NCBI RefSeq assembly: GCF_049943335.1
Contig: NZ_JBNFVY010000012.1
Coordinates: 1-64,000, forward strand
DNA: 64,000 nucleotides
Direction of reading: 5' to 3'
From: JBNFVY01 sp049943335
Lineage (GTDB): Bacteria; Pseudomonadota; Alphaproteobacteria; Rhodobacterales; Rhodobacteraceae
Translations under genes and position numbers: made by a program
Shown here: positions 16,616 through 25,466 of the stretch, in pieces
How positions within the stretch are numbered: position 1 is the stretch's first letter
Layout of the letters: the number at the start of each line of letters is the position of its first letter
The notes under the pieces: generated by a model
The model's database searches: none
What the model was told of the DNA's origin: nothing
What the model saw: only the letters and a program-made list of their open reading frames with translations

Positions 16616-17320
16616 TCAGCAGGGGCGTTGCGCCGCCGCCTCGTGCGCGACAAGGGTGTCCAGCGTATTGGCGTCGATTTCGCCCACCACAAGTGTGCGC
16701 CCCACAACCAATGCGGGTGTGCCGGGCAGGGCAAAGCGTCTGGCCAGCGCGGCCGAATTTTCCAGCGCGGCGTCGGTTTGGGGGCTGGTCATGGCGGCGA
16801 TCAACTGGTCCGGATCGATCCCGATCCCCTCGGCCAGCGCGCGCAGATACCCCGCGTTGGCCACGACCACGCTGCGTGACAACCGGGCATACATTGCATC
16901 GCCAACCCCCAGCGATTCCGCGGCCACCGCCGCGCGCGCCGCGGTAAGCGAGCTGGACCCAAGACCGCTCAGCCAATGCCGGCGCAGCGTGATCCCGTCG
17001 GTTTGGGCCAGAATTCGCGACAATTCACGGCAATAGGGGCAATTGTAGTCAAGGAAATAGGCCACGGGCACGCCGGTGTCCGCAGGGGGAAACAGCGCCT
17101 GGCAAAAATCGCCCTGTACTTCGGGCACGGCTGTCGCGGGATCCAGCCCGGCAAAGATCGCGCTGCCGGGTGAGGTCGCCGCCCTGGGAACGGCGCGAAA
17201 GCCGGGCGGGTCGTCCAGTTCGACCATGTCGGGAAGCCTGCCAGGCAACAGGTGCGGCGCCCCCTGTTGCAGCGCAATGACCAGCGCGACGGCGATGGCG
17301 ACGACGTGCCACGATTTCAT
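16616..17320 (-). CDS. DsbA-like thiol:disulfide oxidoreductase, membrane-anchored or secreted
   Basis: 234 residues with an N-terminal hydrophobic segment (WHVVAIAVALVIALQQG) that is a signal anchor or signal peptide. The thioredoxin-like active site is NCPYCREL near residue 101, with a helical insertion and the cis-proline region LPGTPALVVG near 205. It resembles DsbA/Com1-type periplasmic oxidoreductases. The ATG at 17320 overlaps the stop of the upstream ABC-2 permease (ATGA), so the oxidoreductase is coupled to an exporter. Partner substrate unknown. Confidence 0.82.
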   Translation of the reverse strand: MKSWHVVAIAVALVIALQQGAPHLLPGRLPDMVELDDPPGFRAVPRAATSPGSAIFAGLDPATAVPEVQGDFCQALFPPADTGVPVAYFLDYNCPYCRELSRILAQTDGITLRRHWLSGLGSSSLTAARAAVAAESLGVGDAMYARLSRSVVVANAGYLRALAEGIGIDPDQLIAAMTSPQTDAALENSAALARRFALPGTPALVVGRTLVVGEIDANTLDTLVAHEAAAQRPC

Positions 17321-18078
17321 TCGCGCAACCTCCAGCCGGTTTTGAAGATCCACCAGATGATCCCAAGGCACAGCAGCAGGAACACTGCGACAGCCCCAAG
17401 CGACACCCCGACCGGCACGTCCGCAACGCCAAAGAACGACCAGCGGAACCCCGAGATCAGGTAGAGTACGGGGTTCAGACGCGTGACCGCCTCCCAAAAG
17501 GGCGGCAGCATCGATGCCGAATAGAACGCGCCGCCCAGAAATACCAGCGGGGTGATGATCAACAGGGGCACAAGCTGAAGCTGTTCGAAATTCTTGGCCC
17601 AGATCCCGATGATAAAGCCCAACAGCGCAAAGCTGATTGCCGTCAGGATCAGGAAAGCCACCATTGCAAACGGGTGCGCAATGGTCAGATCGACGAAGAA
17701 ATTGGCGGTGATCAGAATGATGACGGCAATCATGATCGCCTTGGTCGCCGCCGCGCCCACATAGCCCATCAGCACTTCGATAAAGGAAATCGGCGCAGAC
17801 AAAAGTTCGTACACCGTGCCGACGAACTTTGGAAAATAGATCCCGAAGCTGGCGTTCGATACTGATTGCTGAAGCAAGGTCAGCATGATCAGGCCGGGCA
17901 CGATGAACGCGCCGTACGCGATGCCCTCAACCTCTTGGATCCGCCCGCCGATGGCCGACCCGAACACCACGAAATAGAGCACAGTGGACAGAACCGGTGA
18001 CAGGACCGATTGCGCCAATGTGCGAAAGGTGCGAGACATTTCATATAGATAGATCGCTTTGACGCCGCGCAGATTCAT
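17317..18078 (-). CDS. ABC-2 type exporter permease (YadH-like)
   Basis: 253 residues, six predicted membrane spans, ABC-2 family: EMSRTFRTLAQSVLSPVLST at the N-terminus and the conserved RLNPVLYLISGFRWSFFG block near the C-terminus. It pairs with the ATPase encoded immediately upstream (four-base overlap). YadG/YadH-type exporters have no firmly known substrate. The downstream DsbA-like gene is coupled by another ATGA overlap. Confidence 0.88.
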   Translation of the reverse strand: MNLRGVKAIYLYEMSRTFRTLAQSVLSPVLSTVLYFVVFGSAIGGRIQEVEGIAYGAFIVPGLIMLTLLQQSVSNASFGIYFPKFVGTVYELLSAPISFIEVLMGYVGAAATKAIMIAVIILITANFFVDLTIAHPFAMVAFLILTAISFALLGFIIGIWAKNFEQLQLVPLLIITPLVFLGGAFYSASMLPPFWEAVTRLNPVLYLISGFRWSFFGVADVPVGVSLGAVAVFLLLCLGIIWWIFKTGWRLRE

Positions 18079-19004
18079 GCTGTTTCTCCGTCCACCAAGC
18101 GCAAGAAGACCTCTTCGAGCGAACTTTTTTCACTGTCCAGATCGCGCACCGAAATTCCCGCATCGGCCAGATCGGCAATCAGACGCGTGATCCCGGTGCG
18201 CTCTTGGTGAATGTCGTAATCATAGACCAACGTGCGCCCGCCATCTTCAAGCTGCAAAGCATAGCCTGACAGGATTTCCGGGATGGCGTCCAGTGGGGCG
18301 GTCAGTTCCATGCGCAGGTGCTTGCGGCCAAAGTCGGCCATCAGTTCCGACTTGTTCTTGACCAGCAGCAGCTTGCCCTTGTCCATCACGCCAATCCGGT
18401 CGGCCATTTCCTCGGCCTCTTCGATGTAATGGGTGGTCAGGATGATCGTGACGCCCTGGGCACGCAACTGGCGCACCAGATCCCACATTTCACGGCGCAG
18501 CGTTACGTCGACCCCGGCGGTCGGTTCGTCCAGAAACAGCACGCGCGGCTCGTGCGATAGCGCCTTGGCGATCAGCACACGGCGCTTCATGCCGCCTGAC
18601 AATTCGCGGTTTTCGTTGTTGCGCTTGTCCCAGAGCGACAGGGCGCGCAGGATTTCTTCGATCTTGGCATCGTCCTTTCGCTTGCCAAACAGCCCGCGTG
18701 AAAAGCGCACGGTGCTTATCACCGTCTCGAATGTTTCGACGGCCACTTCCTGCGGCACCAGCCCGATCAAGCTGCGCGCCGCGCGATAGTCGGCCTGGAT
18801 GTCGTGCCCGCCCACGGCGACGCTGCCGCTGGTCTGGTTGACCAAGCCGCAGATGATGGAAATCAAGGTGGTCTTGCCAGCCCCATTGGGCCCCAACAGG
18901 GCCAGGATTTCGCCGTCTTCGATGTCCAGGGACACGTCGTCCAGCGCCTTGGTGCCCGATGCATAGTTCTTGGACAGCGACTTGATGGATATGATTGGCG
19001 CCAT
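18075..19004 (-). CDS. ABC exporter ATPase (YadG-like)
   Basis: 309 residues. Intact motifs: Walker A LGPNGAGKTT near residue 40, signature LSGGMKRRVLIAKAL, Walker B VLFLDEPTAGVD and switch histidine in TTHYIEEAEEM. A C-terminal extension of about 90 residues is usual for YadG/CcmA-type ATPases. The ATG at 19004 has GGAGGG upstream. First gene of a three-gene unit with the ABC-2 permease and DsbA-like protein. Confidence 0.9.
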   Translation of the reverse strand: MAPIISIKSLSKNYASGTKALDDVSLDIEDGEILALLGPNGAGKTTLISIICGLVNQTSGSVAVGGHDIQADYRAARSLIGLVPQEVAVETFETVISTVRFSRGLFGKRKDDAKIEEILRALSLWDKRNNENRELSGGMKRRVLIAKALSHEPRVLFLDEPTAGVDVTLRREMWDLVRQLRAQGVTIILTTHYIEEAEEMADRIGVMDKGKLLLVKNKSELMADFGRKHLRMELTAPLDAIPEILSGYALQLEDGGRTLVYDYDIHQERTGITRLIADLADAGISVRDLDSEKSSLEEVFLRLVDGETA

Positions 19005-19171
19005 GAGGGCCCTCCCTTGGTTGACGCAAAACTAGGGTGGCGCGGGCCGCGCGCCAACCCTTTACCACGGCACAGACTTGCTACATAACTGCGCAAAATT
19101 GTTTCTAAACTTGCAATTGCACGGCGAATCCAGAAAGTTGTCGGAAGGTTTGGGTAGAGAGTTCACCACGC

Positions 19172-19912
19172 ATGTTATTGTCCCTTCGCTATTCTCGCGG
19201 CGAGTACGATGCCGTGTGGCACGATTTCCTTTTACGTTTGTCGCAAGAGCCGGGTTATGTGGATGACCCTGACTGCGCTGCCCTGACCTTTGCAATCCTG
19301 ACGCGCATGCGGCGAAACGTGGATATGATCGCCGCGCAGTTGCGCGAGGCGGGGTATCGCTTTGCGGCTGACACGCCGCGCATGGCGACATTGGACAGGC
19401 ACATGAATGCCCTGCGCAAAGCCAAGGCGCCGTTCACCGTCATTGCCTTTGCCGAAATTGTCGGGACCGTGGATTTCCGCGCCGCCAGCGGCGACGGCGT
19501 GGCAAGCGGGCTGGGCCGGTATGATCCGCTGGTGTTTGATCCGGGCTATTTCGCCGCCGATTACGCGAACAAGGATTGGCGCGCGGCGCAAGAGGCCGCA
19601 ACCCCCGGCAAGCTTGCCATGGATTTTTCGCCCGACGCGTTTCACAAGGCCAATGTGTCCGGCGGGGAAAGCTACGCCATTGATCTGCCGTGCGAGCGCG
19701 CCGATCCGATCGTGCGCCCTTTGGGCATCGCGTTTCTGCCGCTGATGCGTCAATCCATCGCGCAGGGCGGGTTTTGGGGGATCAGCGCCCCGATCTGCGC
19801 GCAAACAGACGGGCAAACAGATTGGGACAACGCATCTGAAATAGCCGAAGGGCGCCGTCTGCCCGACAGCGCCCTTCTGAAAGATATCCGAGCGGCCTTG
19901 CAGCCGTTTTAG
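19172..19912 (+). CDS. Protein of unknown function
   Basis: 246 residues, soluble, no signal peptide and no membrane span. I do not recognise the family. The N-terminal third is helical and charged (ILTRMRRNVDMIAAQLREAG); the middle has FAEIVGTVDFR and aromatic-rich YDPLVFDPGYFAADY; the C-terminal part has SYAIDLPCERADPIVRPLG. It stands alone, diverging from the ABC exporter across an AT-richer spacer and overlapping the 3' end of gcrA by four bases. The start is uncertain because no strong ribosome binding site precedes the ATG. Confidence 0.7.
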   Translation: MLLSLRYSRGEYDAVWHDFLLRLSQEPGYVDDPDCAALTFAILTRMRRNVDMIAAQLREAGYRFAADTPRMATLDRHMNALRKAKAPFTVIAFAEIVGTVDFRAASGDGVASGLGRYDPLVFDPGYFAADYANKDWRAAQEAATPGKLAMDFSPDAFHKANVSGGESYAIDLPCERADPIVRPLGIAFLPLMRQSIAQGGFWGISAPICAQTDGQTDWDNASEIAEGRRLPDSALLKDIRAALQPF

Positions 19913-20484
19913 CGACGGCGGTCGCGACGCGAGGACATCGGCTGGAACGCCACGCCGACATGGGCCTCGCAATAGGGTTTGCCAGCCTGGGTCGCCAGCC
20001 CGCAGAACCAGAATTCGTCGGTGGCCGGATCGCCGATCGGCCATTTGCACGTCCGCTCGGTCAGTTCCATCAAGCTCAGTTTCTTGGCCTTTTTCTCGAT
20101 CTCGCCCACCTTGGCCAGTGCCTCGGGGCTGATTTCATTGGCCGATGGCTGCGGGGGCAGGGGCTGGCCTGCCGGAATGATCTGGCGGCGCAGGTTGGTC
20201 GAACGGGGCGGTGGTGCGGCCGGTTCGGCGGCGGGCGGTTCGGCTTCGGGCTTTGCGGCGGGCTTGGCCTTGGCCTTGACGGCGGGCTTGGCCTTGGCCT
20301 CGGGCTTGGCCGGTTTGGCCGGGGCCGCACCAGCGCCCGAGCGGTTGGACAGGCCCAGCCGGTGCACCTTGCCGATCACCGCGTTGCGCGTCACGCCGCC
20401 CAGTTCCTTGGCGATCTGGCTGGCCGATTGTCCTTCGGCCCACATCTTCTTCAGCGTTTCTACACGCTCATCGGTCCAGGACAT
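19909..20484 (-). CDS. gcrA: Cell-cycle transcriptional regulator GcrA
   Basis: 191 residues. GcrA binds sigma-70 and activates promoters carrying CcrM-methylated GANTC sites in alphaproteobacteria. The N-terminal helix-turn-helix is SWTDERVETLKKMW through GGVTRNAVIGKVHRLGLSNR (residues 2-45), followed by a long Lys/Pro/Ala linker (about 50-115) and a C-terminal sigma-interaction domain with cysteines in TCKWPIGDP, FWFCGLA and PYCEAH. The ATG at 20484 is favoured over 20514 because homologues begin at MSWTDERV and CTCCTTTG upstream supplies an AGGAG on the coding strand. The linker is encoded by near-repeats of GCC AAG-type codons. Confidence 0.96.
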   Translation of the reverse strand: MSWTDERVETLKKMWAEGQSASQIAKELGGVTRNAVIGKVHRLGLSNRSGAGAAPAKPAKPEAKAKPAVKAKAKPAAKPEAEPPAAEPAAPPPRSTNLRRQIIPAGQPLPPQPSANEISPEALAKVGEIEKKAKKLSLMELTERTCKWPIGDPATDEFWFCGLATQAGKPYCEAHVGVAFQPMSSRRDRRR

Positions 20485-20618
20485 TGCGTCCTCCTTTGGA
20501 AAAAAGCGACCCACGCGGGCGCTTGCCTGCGGGGTCTCTTTGGCTCATTCGTGTTTGGCTCTATTGTAATGGGCCTGCTGCAGGATACAAGACACAGCAC
20601 GCAAAGGAGTGGGCAGGC

Positions 20619-21425
20619 ATGAGCAATACGACGACAGGAATGGGTGTTCGCCGGTTCGGGCGGGTCAATTGGCTGGGTCTGTGGACGCTGATCACGCGCG
20701 AGGTGCGCCGCTTCACGGCGGTCTGGACGCAGACCTTGCTGGCGCCTTTGGTGACCGCGGGCCTGTTTCTGGCGATTTTCGCGCTGGCCATCGGGCCCAG
20801 CCGGGGCATGGTGCAGGGCGTGCCGTTCGTGATGTTCCTGGCGCCGGGTATCCTGACGATGACCGTCATCCAGAACGCATTCACCAACACGTCGTCGTCG
20901 ATCATGGTTTCAAAGGTGCAGGGCAATATCGTCGATACGCTGATGCCGCCCTTGTCGCCGCTGGAACTGGTCGTGGGCTATGCGGTGGGCGGGCTGGCGC
21001 GCGGGTTGACCGTGGCCATCGCGATCTGGCTGGGGCTGGCGCTGACGCTTGGCATGGGCCTGGCCCATCCGGGCTATGCGCTGGCGTTCCTTGCGCTGGG
21101 GTCGGTGTTCATGGGCGCACTGGGTATCGTCGCGGGCATCATTGCCCAAAAGTTCGACCAGATGGCCGCCATCACGAATTTCATCATCACGCCGCTCGCC
21201 TTTTTGTCGGGCACCTTCTATTCGGTCGCCGCGATGCCCGAGGCCTTGCAGATCATCACCCGCTTCAACCCGGTATTTTACCTGATCAACGGTGTGCGCC
21301 ATGGGATGATCGGCACCTCGGATGCGGATCCTGACCTGGGGCTGTTGGTGCTGGGGGTGGTGACGCTGGCGGTTCTGGCGCTGTGCTGGCGCTGGTTCAA
21401 GACCGGCTATCGATTGAAGAGCTGA
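20619..21425 (+). CDS. ABC-2 type permease without an adjacent ATPase
   Basis: 268 residues with about six membrane spans, ABC-2 family. REVRRFTAVWTQTLLAPLVT begins the domain and FNPVFYLINGVRHGMIGTSD is the conserved C-terminal block. It is a distant paralogue of the permease at 17317-18078. No ATPase gene is next to it; it is divergent from gcrA and followed by a HAD phosphatase one base after its stop. The ATG at 20619 has AAAGGAG upstream. Substrate unknown. Confidence 0.85.
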   Translation: MSNTTTGMGVRRFGRVNWLGLWTLITREVRRFTAVWTQTLLAPLVTAGLFLAIFALAIGPSRGMVQGVPFVMFLAPGILTMTVIQNAFTNTSSSIMVSKVQGNIVDTLMPPLSPLELVVGYAVGGLARGLTVAIAIWLGLALTLGMGLAHPGYALAFLALGSVFMGALGIVAGIIAQKFDQMAAITNFIITPLAFLSGTFYSVAAMPEALQIITRFNPVFYLINGVRHGMIGTSDADPDLGLLVLGVVTLAVLALCWRWFKTGYRLKS

Positions 21426-21426
21426 C

Positions 21427-22101
21427 ATGCCCGACTTTGATCTTGTGATTTTCGACTGCGACGGGGTTCTGATCGACAGCGAGGTGATCTCGGCCCGCAT
21501 GTTGATCCAGGAATTGCGCAGCTACGCCGTTGCGGTCGATATCGCCTATGTCGCGCGCCATTTCCTGGGGCGCAGCTATTCTGCGGTTCTATCGCAGATC
21601 CGAACCGACTTCGGGGTGGATTTGCCGGACGGGTTCGAAGCCGACTATCGCGCGCGCCTGCTTGCCGCCTTTGCCCGTGACCTGCGGATCATGCCCGGCG
21701 TGGCGGCGGTGATCGATGCCCTGGCGGTTCCCTATTGCCTGGCCACATCCTCCAGCCCCGAACGTTTGGCGACATCGCTGCAGATCGTGGGGCTGACGCA
21801 AGCGTTCGCAGGCCGGTGCACCACGACAAGCGAGGTCGCCAACGGCAAACCCGCGCCTGACATCTTTTTGCACGCGGCCGGCAAAATGGGGGCCGATCCG
21901 GCGCGCTGCCTTGTCATCGAAGATTCGTTTTCCGGCATTGCCGCCGGGCTGGCCGCGGGCATGACGGTCTGGCGCTATGTCGGGGGCAGCCACCTGCACG
22001 GGCTTGACCTGCCGCCCGCCGCCGGGGCCCGCCCGCACAGGGAATTTGCATCCTACGGCGAATTCTTTCATTTATCACATGGGCTCGGTGGGAAGGGATA
22101 G
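21427..22101 (+). CDS. HAD-superfamily sugar-phosphate phosphatase
   Basis: 224 residues, HAD subfamily IA (beta-phosphoglucomutase/phosphoglycolate phosphatase-like). Motif I is FDCDGVLIDSE, motif II is ATSSSPER, motif III is the Lys in NGKPAPDIF and motif IV is VIEDSFSGIAAG. It lies directly before the SorC-type regulator of the polyol operon (three-base gap) and so probably acts on a sugar or polyol phosphate, but that is inference from position. Confidence 0.85.
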   Translation: MPDFDLVIFDCDGVLIDSEVISARMLIQELRSYAVAVDIAYVARHFLGRSYSAVLSQIRTDFGVDLPDGFEADYRARLLAAFARDLRIMPGVAAVIDALAVPYCLATSSSPERLATSLQIVGLTQAFAGRCTTTSEVANGKPAPDIFLHAAGKMGADPARCLVIEDSFSGIAAGLAAGMTVWRYVGGSHLHGLDLPPAAGARPHREFASYGEFFHLSHGLGGKG

Positions 22102-22104
22102 GCA

Positions 22105-23061
22105 ATGGCCGCTGGTGTTGGCGACGAAGATGATGTTCCTGCGCGCGACCTTGCGGTGCGGGCGGCTTGGATGTCGCTGGTCGGGGGGCTGACCCAGGAC
22201 CAGATCGCACGCGAGCTTGGGATTTCGCGCCAGCGCGCGCAGCGGTTGTACGCCCGCGCCCAAAGCGAAGGGCTGGTGCGCGTGCGCATTGAACACCCGG
22301 TCGCGGAATGCCTGGAACTGGAACGGGCGCTGAAATCCCGCTTCCATCTGAGCCGCGCGCGCGTGTCGCCCAGTATCGGCCCCCAATCCGACGTGTTGCC
22401 CGGCCTGGCGGCCTTTGCCGCGCCCGCGCTGGAGCGGATTTTCCAGGCCGATGTGCCGTCCGTCGTCGCGCTTGGCACAGGGCGAACGCTGCGCATGGTG
22501 ATCGACCGCATGCTCAGTCTGGACGGCAGCCAGCACAAGCTGGTTTCGTTGATCGGCAACGTCGCCCCAGACGGATCGGGATCGTTCTACGAGGTTATCT
22601 TCCGACTCGCCGAAAAGACGAATGCGCCCCATTATCCGATGTCCGCCCCTGTTTTTTCCACGTCGCTGGACGAGCGCGATCTTTATCGCAGCCTGCCCCA
22701 TGTCAGCGCCACGATGGCGCTTGCCCGCTCGGCCGACCTGGCCATTGTCGGGATCGGGCAGATGGACGAAACCGCGCCCTTGTTGGTGGATCGGTTTATT
22801 TCGCACGACGATCTGCGCGAATTGATGGATGCCGGCGCAGTGGGCGAAATTTGCGGCCAAGTGTTTGATGGCCAAGGCAATCTCATCGATCATCCGGTGA
22901 ATGACTGGTCCGTTGGCATCGTCGTTCCGGGCGGCCAGGTGCCGCTGCATTGCATCGCGGGCGGCCCCAGCAAGCTGGCCGCTTTGCGCGCCGCGCTGGC
23001 CGGAAACCTGCTGGATGCCCTGACCACGGACGAAACGACCGCGCGCGCGCTTTTGGGCTGA
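22105..23061 (+). CDS. SorC/DeoR-type sugar-binding transcriptional regulator of the polyol operon
   Basis: 318 residues. N-terminal helix-turn-helix TQDQIARELGISRQRAQRLY (residues 30-49) and a C-terminal SorC sugar-phosphate-binding domain (VVALGTGRTLRMVIDRML, LAIVGIGQMDETAPLL). Such regulators bind a phosphorylated sugar or polyol and act as repressors or activators. It immediately precedes the polyol transport operon, whose promoter has two operator-like repeats at 23107-23145 that are its likely targets. It corresponds in position to smoC-like regulators of Rhodobacter polyol operons. Confidence 0.88.
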   Translation: MAAGVGDEDDVPARDLAVRAAWMSLVGGLTQDQIARELGISRQRAQRLYARAQSEGLVRVRIEHPVAECLELERALKSRFHLSRARVSPSIGPQSDVLPGLAAFAAPALERIFQADVPSVVALGTGRTLRMVIDRMLSLDGSQHKLVSLIGNVAPDGSGSFYEVIFRLAEKTNAPHYPMSAPVFSTSLDERDLYRSLPHVSATMALARSADLAIVGIGQMDETAPLLVDRFISHDDLRELMDAGAVGEICGQVFDGQGNLIDHPVNDWSVGIVVPGGQVPLHCIAGGPSKLAALRAALAGNLLDALTTDETTARALLG

Positions 23062-23086
23062 TCTCTGCGACTGGGAAATTTCCATG

Positions 23087-23116
23087 TTGACAAGTCGCAG
23101 GCCCATGGATGAATAT
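23087..23116 (+). promoter_or_regulatory. Promoter of the smoE polyol operon
   Basis: TTGACA (perfect -35) at 23087-23092 and GAATAT at 23111-23116, 18 bases apart. The -10 element is inside the first operator-like repeat, so regulator binding would block or remodel RNA polymerase access. Confidence 0.65.
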
Positions 23117-23145
23117 TTGCCCACGGGATGAACAAATGCTCATCC
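23107..23145 (+). promoter_or_regulatory. Two tandem operator-like sites upstream of smoE
   Basis: Site 2 (23126-23145) is a near-perfect palindrome, GGATGA to TCATCC around ACAAATGC. Site 1 (23107-23126) shares GGATGAA, A, TTTGC and CCA with it. The two begin 19 bases apart, close to two helical turns, on the same face of the DNA. Likely binding sites for the SorC-type regulator encoded just upstream. Confidence 0.6.
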
Positions 23146-23163
23146 ACACTTGGGAGGATACCT

Positions 23164-24468
23164 ATGACCTATTCGTTCCGCGCCCTCATGGGGGCGTGCG
23201 CTTTTGGCGCTTTGGCCACCGGGGCCGTTGCCGAAACGCTGACCATCGCCACCGTGAACAACGGCGATATGATCCGCATGCAGGGGTACACCGACGATTT
23301 CACCGCCAAGACCGGGCACGAAGTCGAATGGGTGACACTGGAAGAGAACGTGCTGCGTCAGCGTGTGACCACCGACATTTCCACAAAGGGCGGCGCTTTT
23401 GACGTCATGACGATCGGCATGTACGAAACGCCGATCTGGAGCGCCAACGGCTGGCTGGTGCCGCTGGACGATCTGTCCGAAGACTATGACGCCGCAGACA
23501 TCCTGCCCGCCATGGTTGGCGGGCTGAGCTATGAGGGCACACTTTATGCCGCGCCGTTCTATGGCGAAAGCTCGATGATCATGTATCGCAAAGACCTGAT
23601 GGAAAAGGCGGGGCTGGAAATGCCCGATGCGCCCACCTGGGCCTTTGTGCGCGAAGCCGCTGCGGCGATGACCGACCGCGAAAACGAAATCAACGGTATC
23701 TGCCTGCGCGGCAAGGCCGGCTGGGGCGAAGGCGGCGCATTCATCACCGCGATGTCCAATTCGTTCGGTGCGCGCTGGTTCGACATGGACTGGAACGCGC
23801 AGTTCGACACCCAGCCCTGGAAAGACACGCTGGAATTCTACGTCGGCATGATGCAAGAATCCGGCCCTCCGGGCTATGCGACCAACGGGTTCAACGAAAA
23901 CCTGTCGCTGTTCCAGCAGGGCAAGTGTGGCATGTGGATCGACGCGACCGTCGCGGCGTCTTTCGTGACCAACCCCGACGATTCCACCGTGGCTGACAGC
24001 GTCGGCTTTGCGCTGGCCCCCGACAACGGTCTGGGCAAACGTTCGAACTGGCTGTGGGCATGGGCATTGGCCATTCCGGCCGGGTCGCAAAAGGTGGACG
24101 CGGCCAAGCAGTTCGTCGAATGGGCAACGTCGAAGGACTATATCGCCATGGTCGCCGCCAAGGAAAGCTGGGCCAACGTGCCGCCGGGTGCGCGCACGTC
24201 GCTGTATGAAAACCCGAACTACAAAAGCGTGCCCTTTGCACAGATGACGCTGGATTCGATCCTGTCAGCCGATCCCAACAATTCGACCGTCGAACCGACG
24301 CCCTATGTTGGTGTCCAGTTCGCCGCGATCCCCGAGTTTGCGGGCATCGCCACCGAGGTCAGCCAGGAATTTTCGGCCGTCTATGCAGGTCAGCAAACCA
24401 TCGAAGAAGCGTTGGAAAAGGCGCAGGACCTGACCAACGATGCAATGGAAGCCGCGGGCTACCGGTAA
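23164..24468 (+). CDS. smoE: Polyol ABC transporter substrate-binding protein SmoE
   Basis: 434 residues with a Sec signal peptide ending near residue 23 (GALATGAVA before E). Family 1 extracellular solute-binding protein; TIATVNNGDMIRMQGYTDDF starts the mature domain and SNWLWAWALAIPAGSQK is the usual C-lobe block. The ATG at 23164 has GGAGG nine bases upstream; the earlier in-frame ATG at 23128 lies inside the operator. First gene of the smoEFGK transporter for sorbitol/mannitol, identified by linkage to sorbitol and mannitol dehydrogenases. Confidence 0.92.
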   Translation: MTYSFRALMGACAFGALATGAVAETLTIATVNNGDMIRMQGYTDDFTAKTGHEVEWVTLEENVLRQRVTTDISTKGGAFDVMTIGMYETPIWSANGWLVPLDDLSEDYDAADILPAMVGGLSYEGTLYAAPFYGESSMIMYRKDLMEKAGLEMPDAPTWAFVREAAAAMTDRENEINGICLRGKAGWGEGGAFITAMSNSFGARWFDMDWNAQFDTQPWKDTLEFYVGMMQESGPPGYATNGFNENLSLFQQGKCGMWIDATVAASFVTNPDDSTVADSVGFALAPDNGLGKRSNWLWAWALAIPAGSQKVDAAKQFVEWATSKDYIAMVAAKESWANVPPGARTSLYENPNYKSVPFAQMTLDSILSADPNNSTVEPTPYVGVQFAAIPEFAGIATEVSQEFSAVYAGQQTIEEALEKAQDLTNDAMEAAGYR

Positions 24469-24485
24469 CAGACGCTCCGGCGTCT

Positions 24486-24517
24486 GCCGGGGGGCAGACC
24501 TTCCGCTGCCCCCCGGC
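24486..24517 (+). terminator. GC-rich hairpin between smoE and smoF
   Basis: Perfect 12-bp stem GCCGGGGGGCAG / CTGCCCCCCGGC with an eight-base loop and only a short T-poor tail. It lies 17 bases after smoE. More likely an mRNA-stabilising or attenuating element that raises binding-protein expression over the permeases than a full terminator. Confidence 0.75.
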
Positions 24518-24587
24518 CTTTCACAAGACCCCGCGATCTTTCGATCATCATCCGAGGCGGTAGCCCCGCCAACGACGGAGGTACCCC

Positions 24588-25454
24588 ATGGCGACCCAAC
24601 ATTCCCGCACCGCGGCCCGCATGATGATGGCCCCAGCCGTGATCCTGCTTTTGGGCTGGATGCTTGTGCCCTTGTCGATGACGCTGCTGTTTTCGTTCAA
24701 GAGATACCTGCCCTTGCGCGGCGGCGATCTGGGCTGGGTCGGATTCGAAAACTACGTGCGCTTCATCAGTTCCAGCAGTTTCTGGCCCAGCGTGCAGACC
24801 ACGCTGATGATCGTCGGGGGGGTGCTGGTGATCACCCTGGTACTTGGCGTGATCTTGGCGCTGCTGCTGGATCAGCCGATGTGGGGACAAGGCGTGGTTC
24901 GTATCCTTGTCATCGCCCCGTTCTTCGTGATGCCCACCGTATCGGCCCTGGTCTGGAAGAACATGTTCATGGATCCTGTGAACGGGCTTCTGGCGCATCT
25001 TTGGAAATTCTTTGGCGCAACGCCAGTGCAATGGCTCAGCCAGGAATCGCTGCAGTCGATCATCATGATCGTCAGCTGGCAATGGCTGCCCTTTGCCACG
25101 CTGATCTTGCTGACGGCGGTGCAGTCGCTGGACAGCGAACAGCTGGAAGCGGCCGAAATGGACGGCGCCCCGTTCATCAAGCGGTTCTGGTACATCATCC
25201 TGCCGCATCTGGCGCGCTCGATCACCATCGTGATCCTGATCCAGACGATCTTTCTTCTGTCGATCTTCGCCGAAATCTTCGTGACCACCGGGGGTGCCTT
25301 TGGCACCAAGACCCTGACCTACCTGATCTTCCAGCGCGTGCTGGAAAGCCAGAACGTGGGGCTGGGATCGGCTGGCGGTGTCTATGCAATCATTCTGGCC
25401 AACATCGTTGCCATCTTCCTGATGCGCATCGTCGGCAAGAACCTGGACGCGTAA
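24588..25454 (+). CDS. smoF: Polyol ABC transporter permease SmoF
   Basis: 288 residues, six membrane spans, MalF-type BPD permease. The EAA loop is EAAEMDGAPFIKRFWYIILPHL near residue 190. An N-terminal periplasmic loop follows the first span. It forms the channel with SmoG. GGAGG lies seven bases before the ATG. Confidence 0.93.
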   Translation: MATQHSRTAARMMMAPAVILLLGWMLVPLSMTLLFSFKRYLPLRGGDLGWVGFENYVRFISSSSFWPSVQTTLMIVGGVLVITLVLGVILALLLDQPMWGQGVVRILVIAPFFVMPTVSALVWKNMFMDPVNGLLAHLWKFFGATPVQWLSQESLQSIIMIVSWQWLPFATLILLTAVQSLDSEQLEAAEMDGAPFIKRFWYIILPHLARSITIVILIQTIFLLSIFAEIFVTTGGAFGTKTLTYLIFQRVLESQNVGLGSAGGVYAIILANIVAIFLMRIVGKNLDA

Positions 25455-25466
25455 GGAGCCCGAGCC

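Noticed and set aside
23128..23163. smoE starting at ATG 23128
   Set aside because: This start lies within the operator palindrome and would spoil the signal peptide; ATG 23164 has GGAGG at a normal distance.
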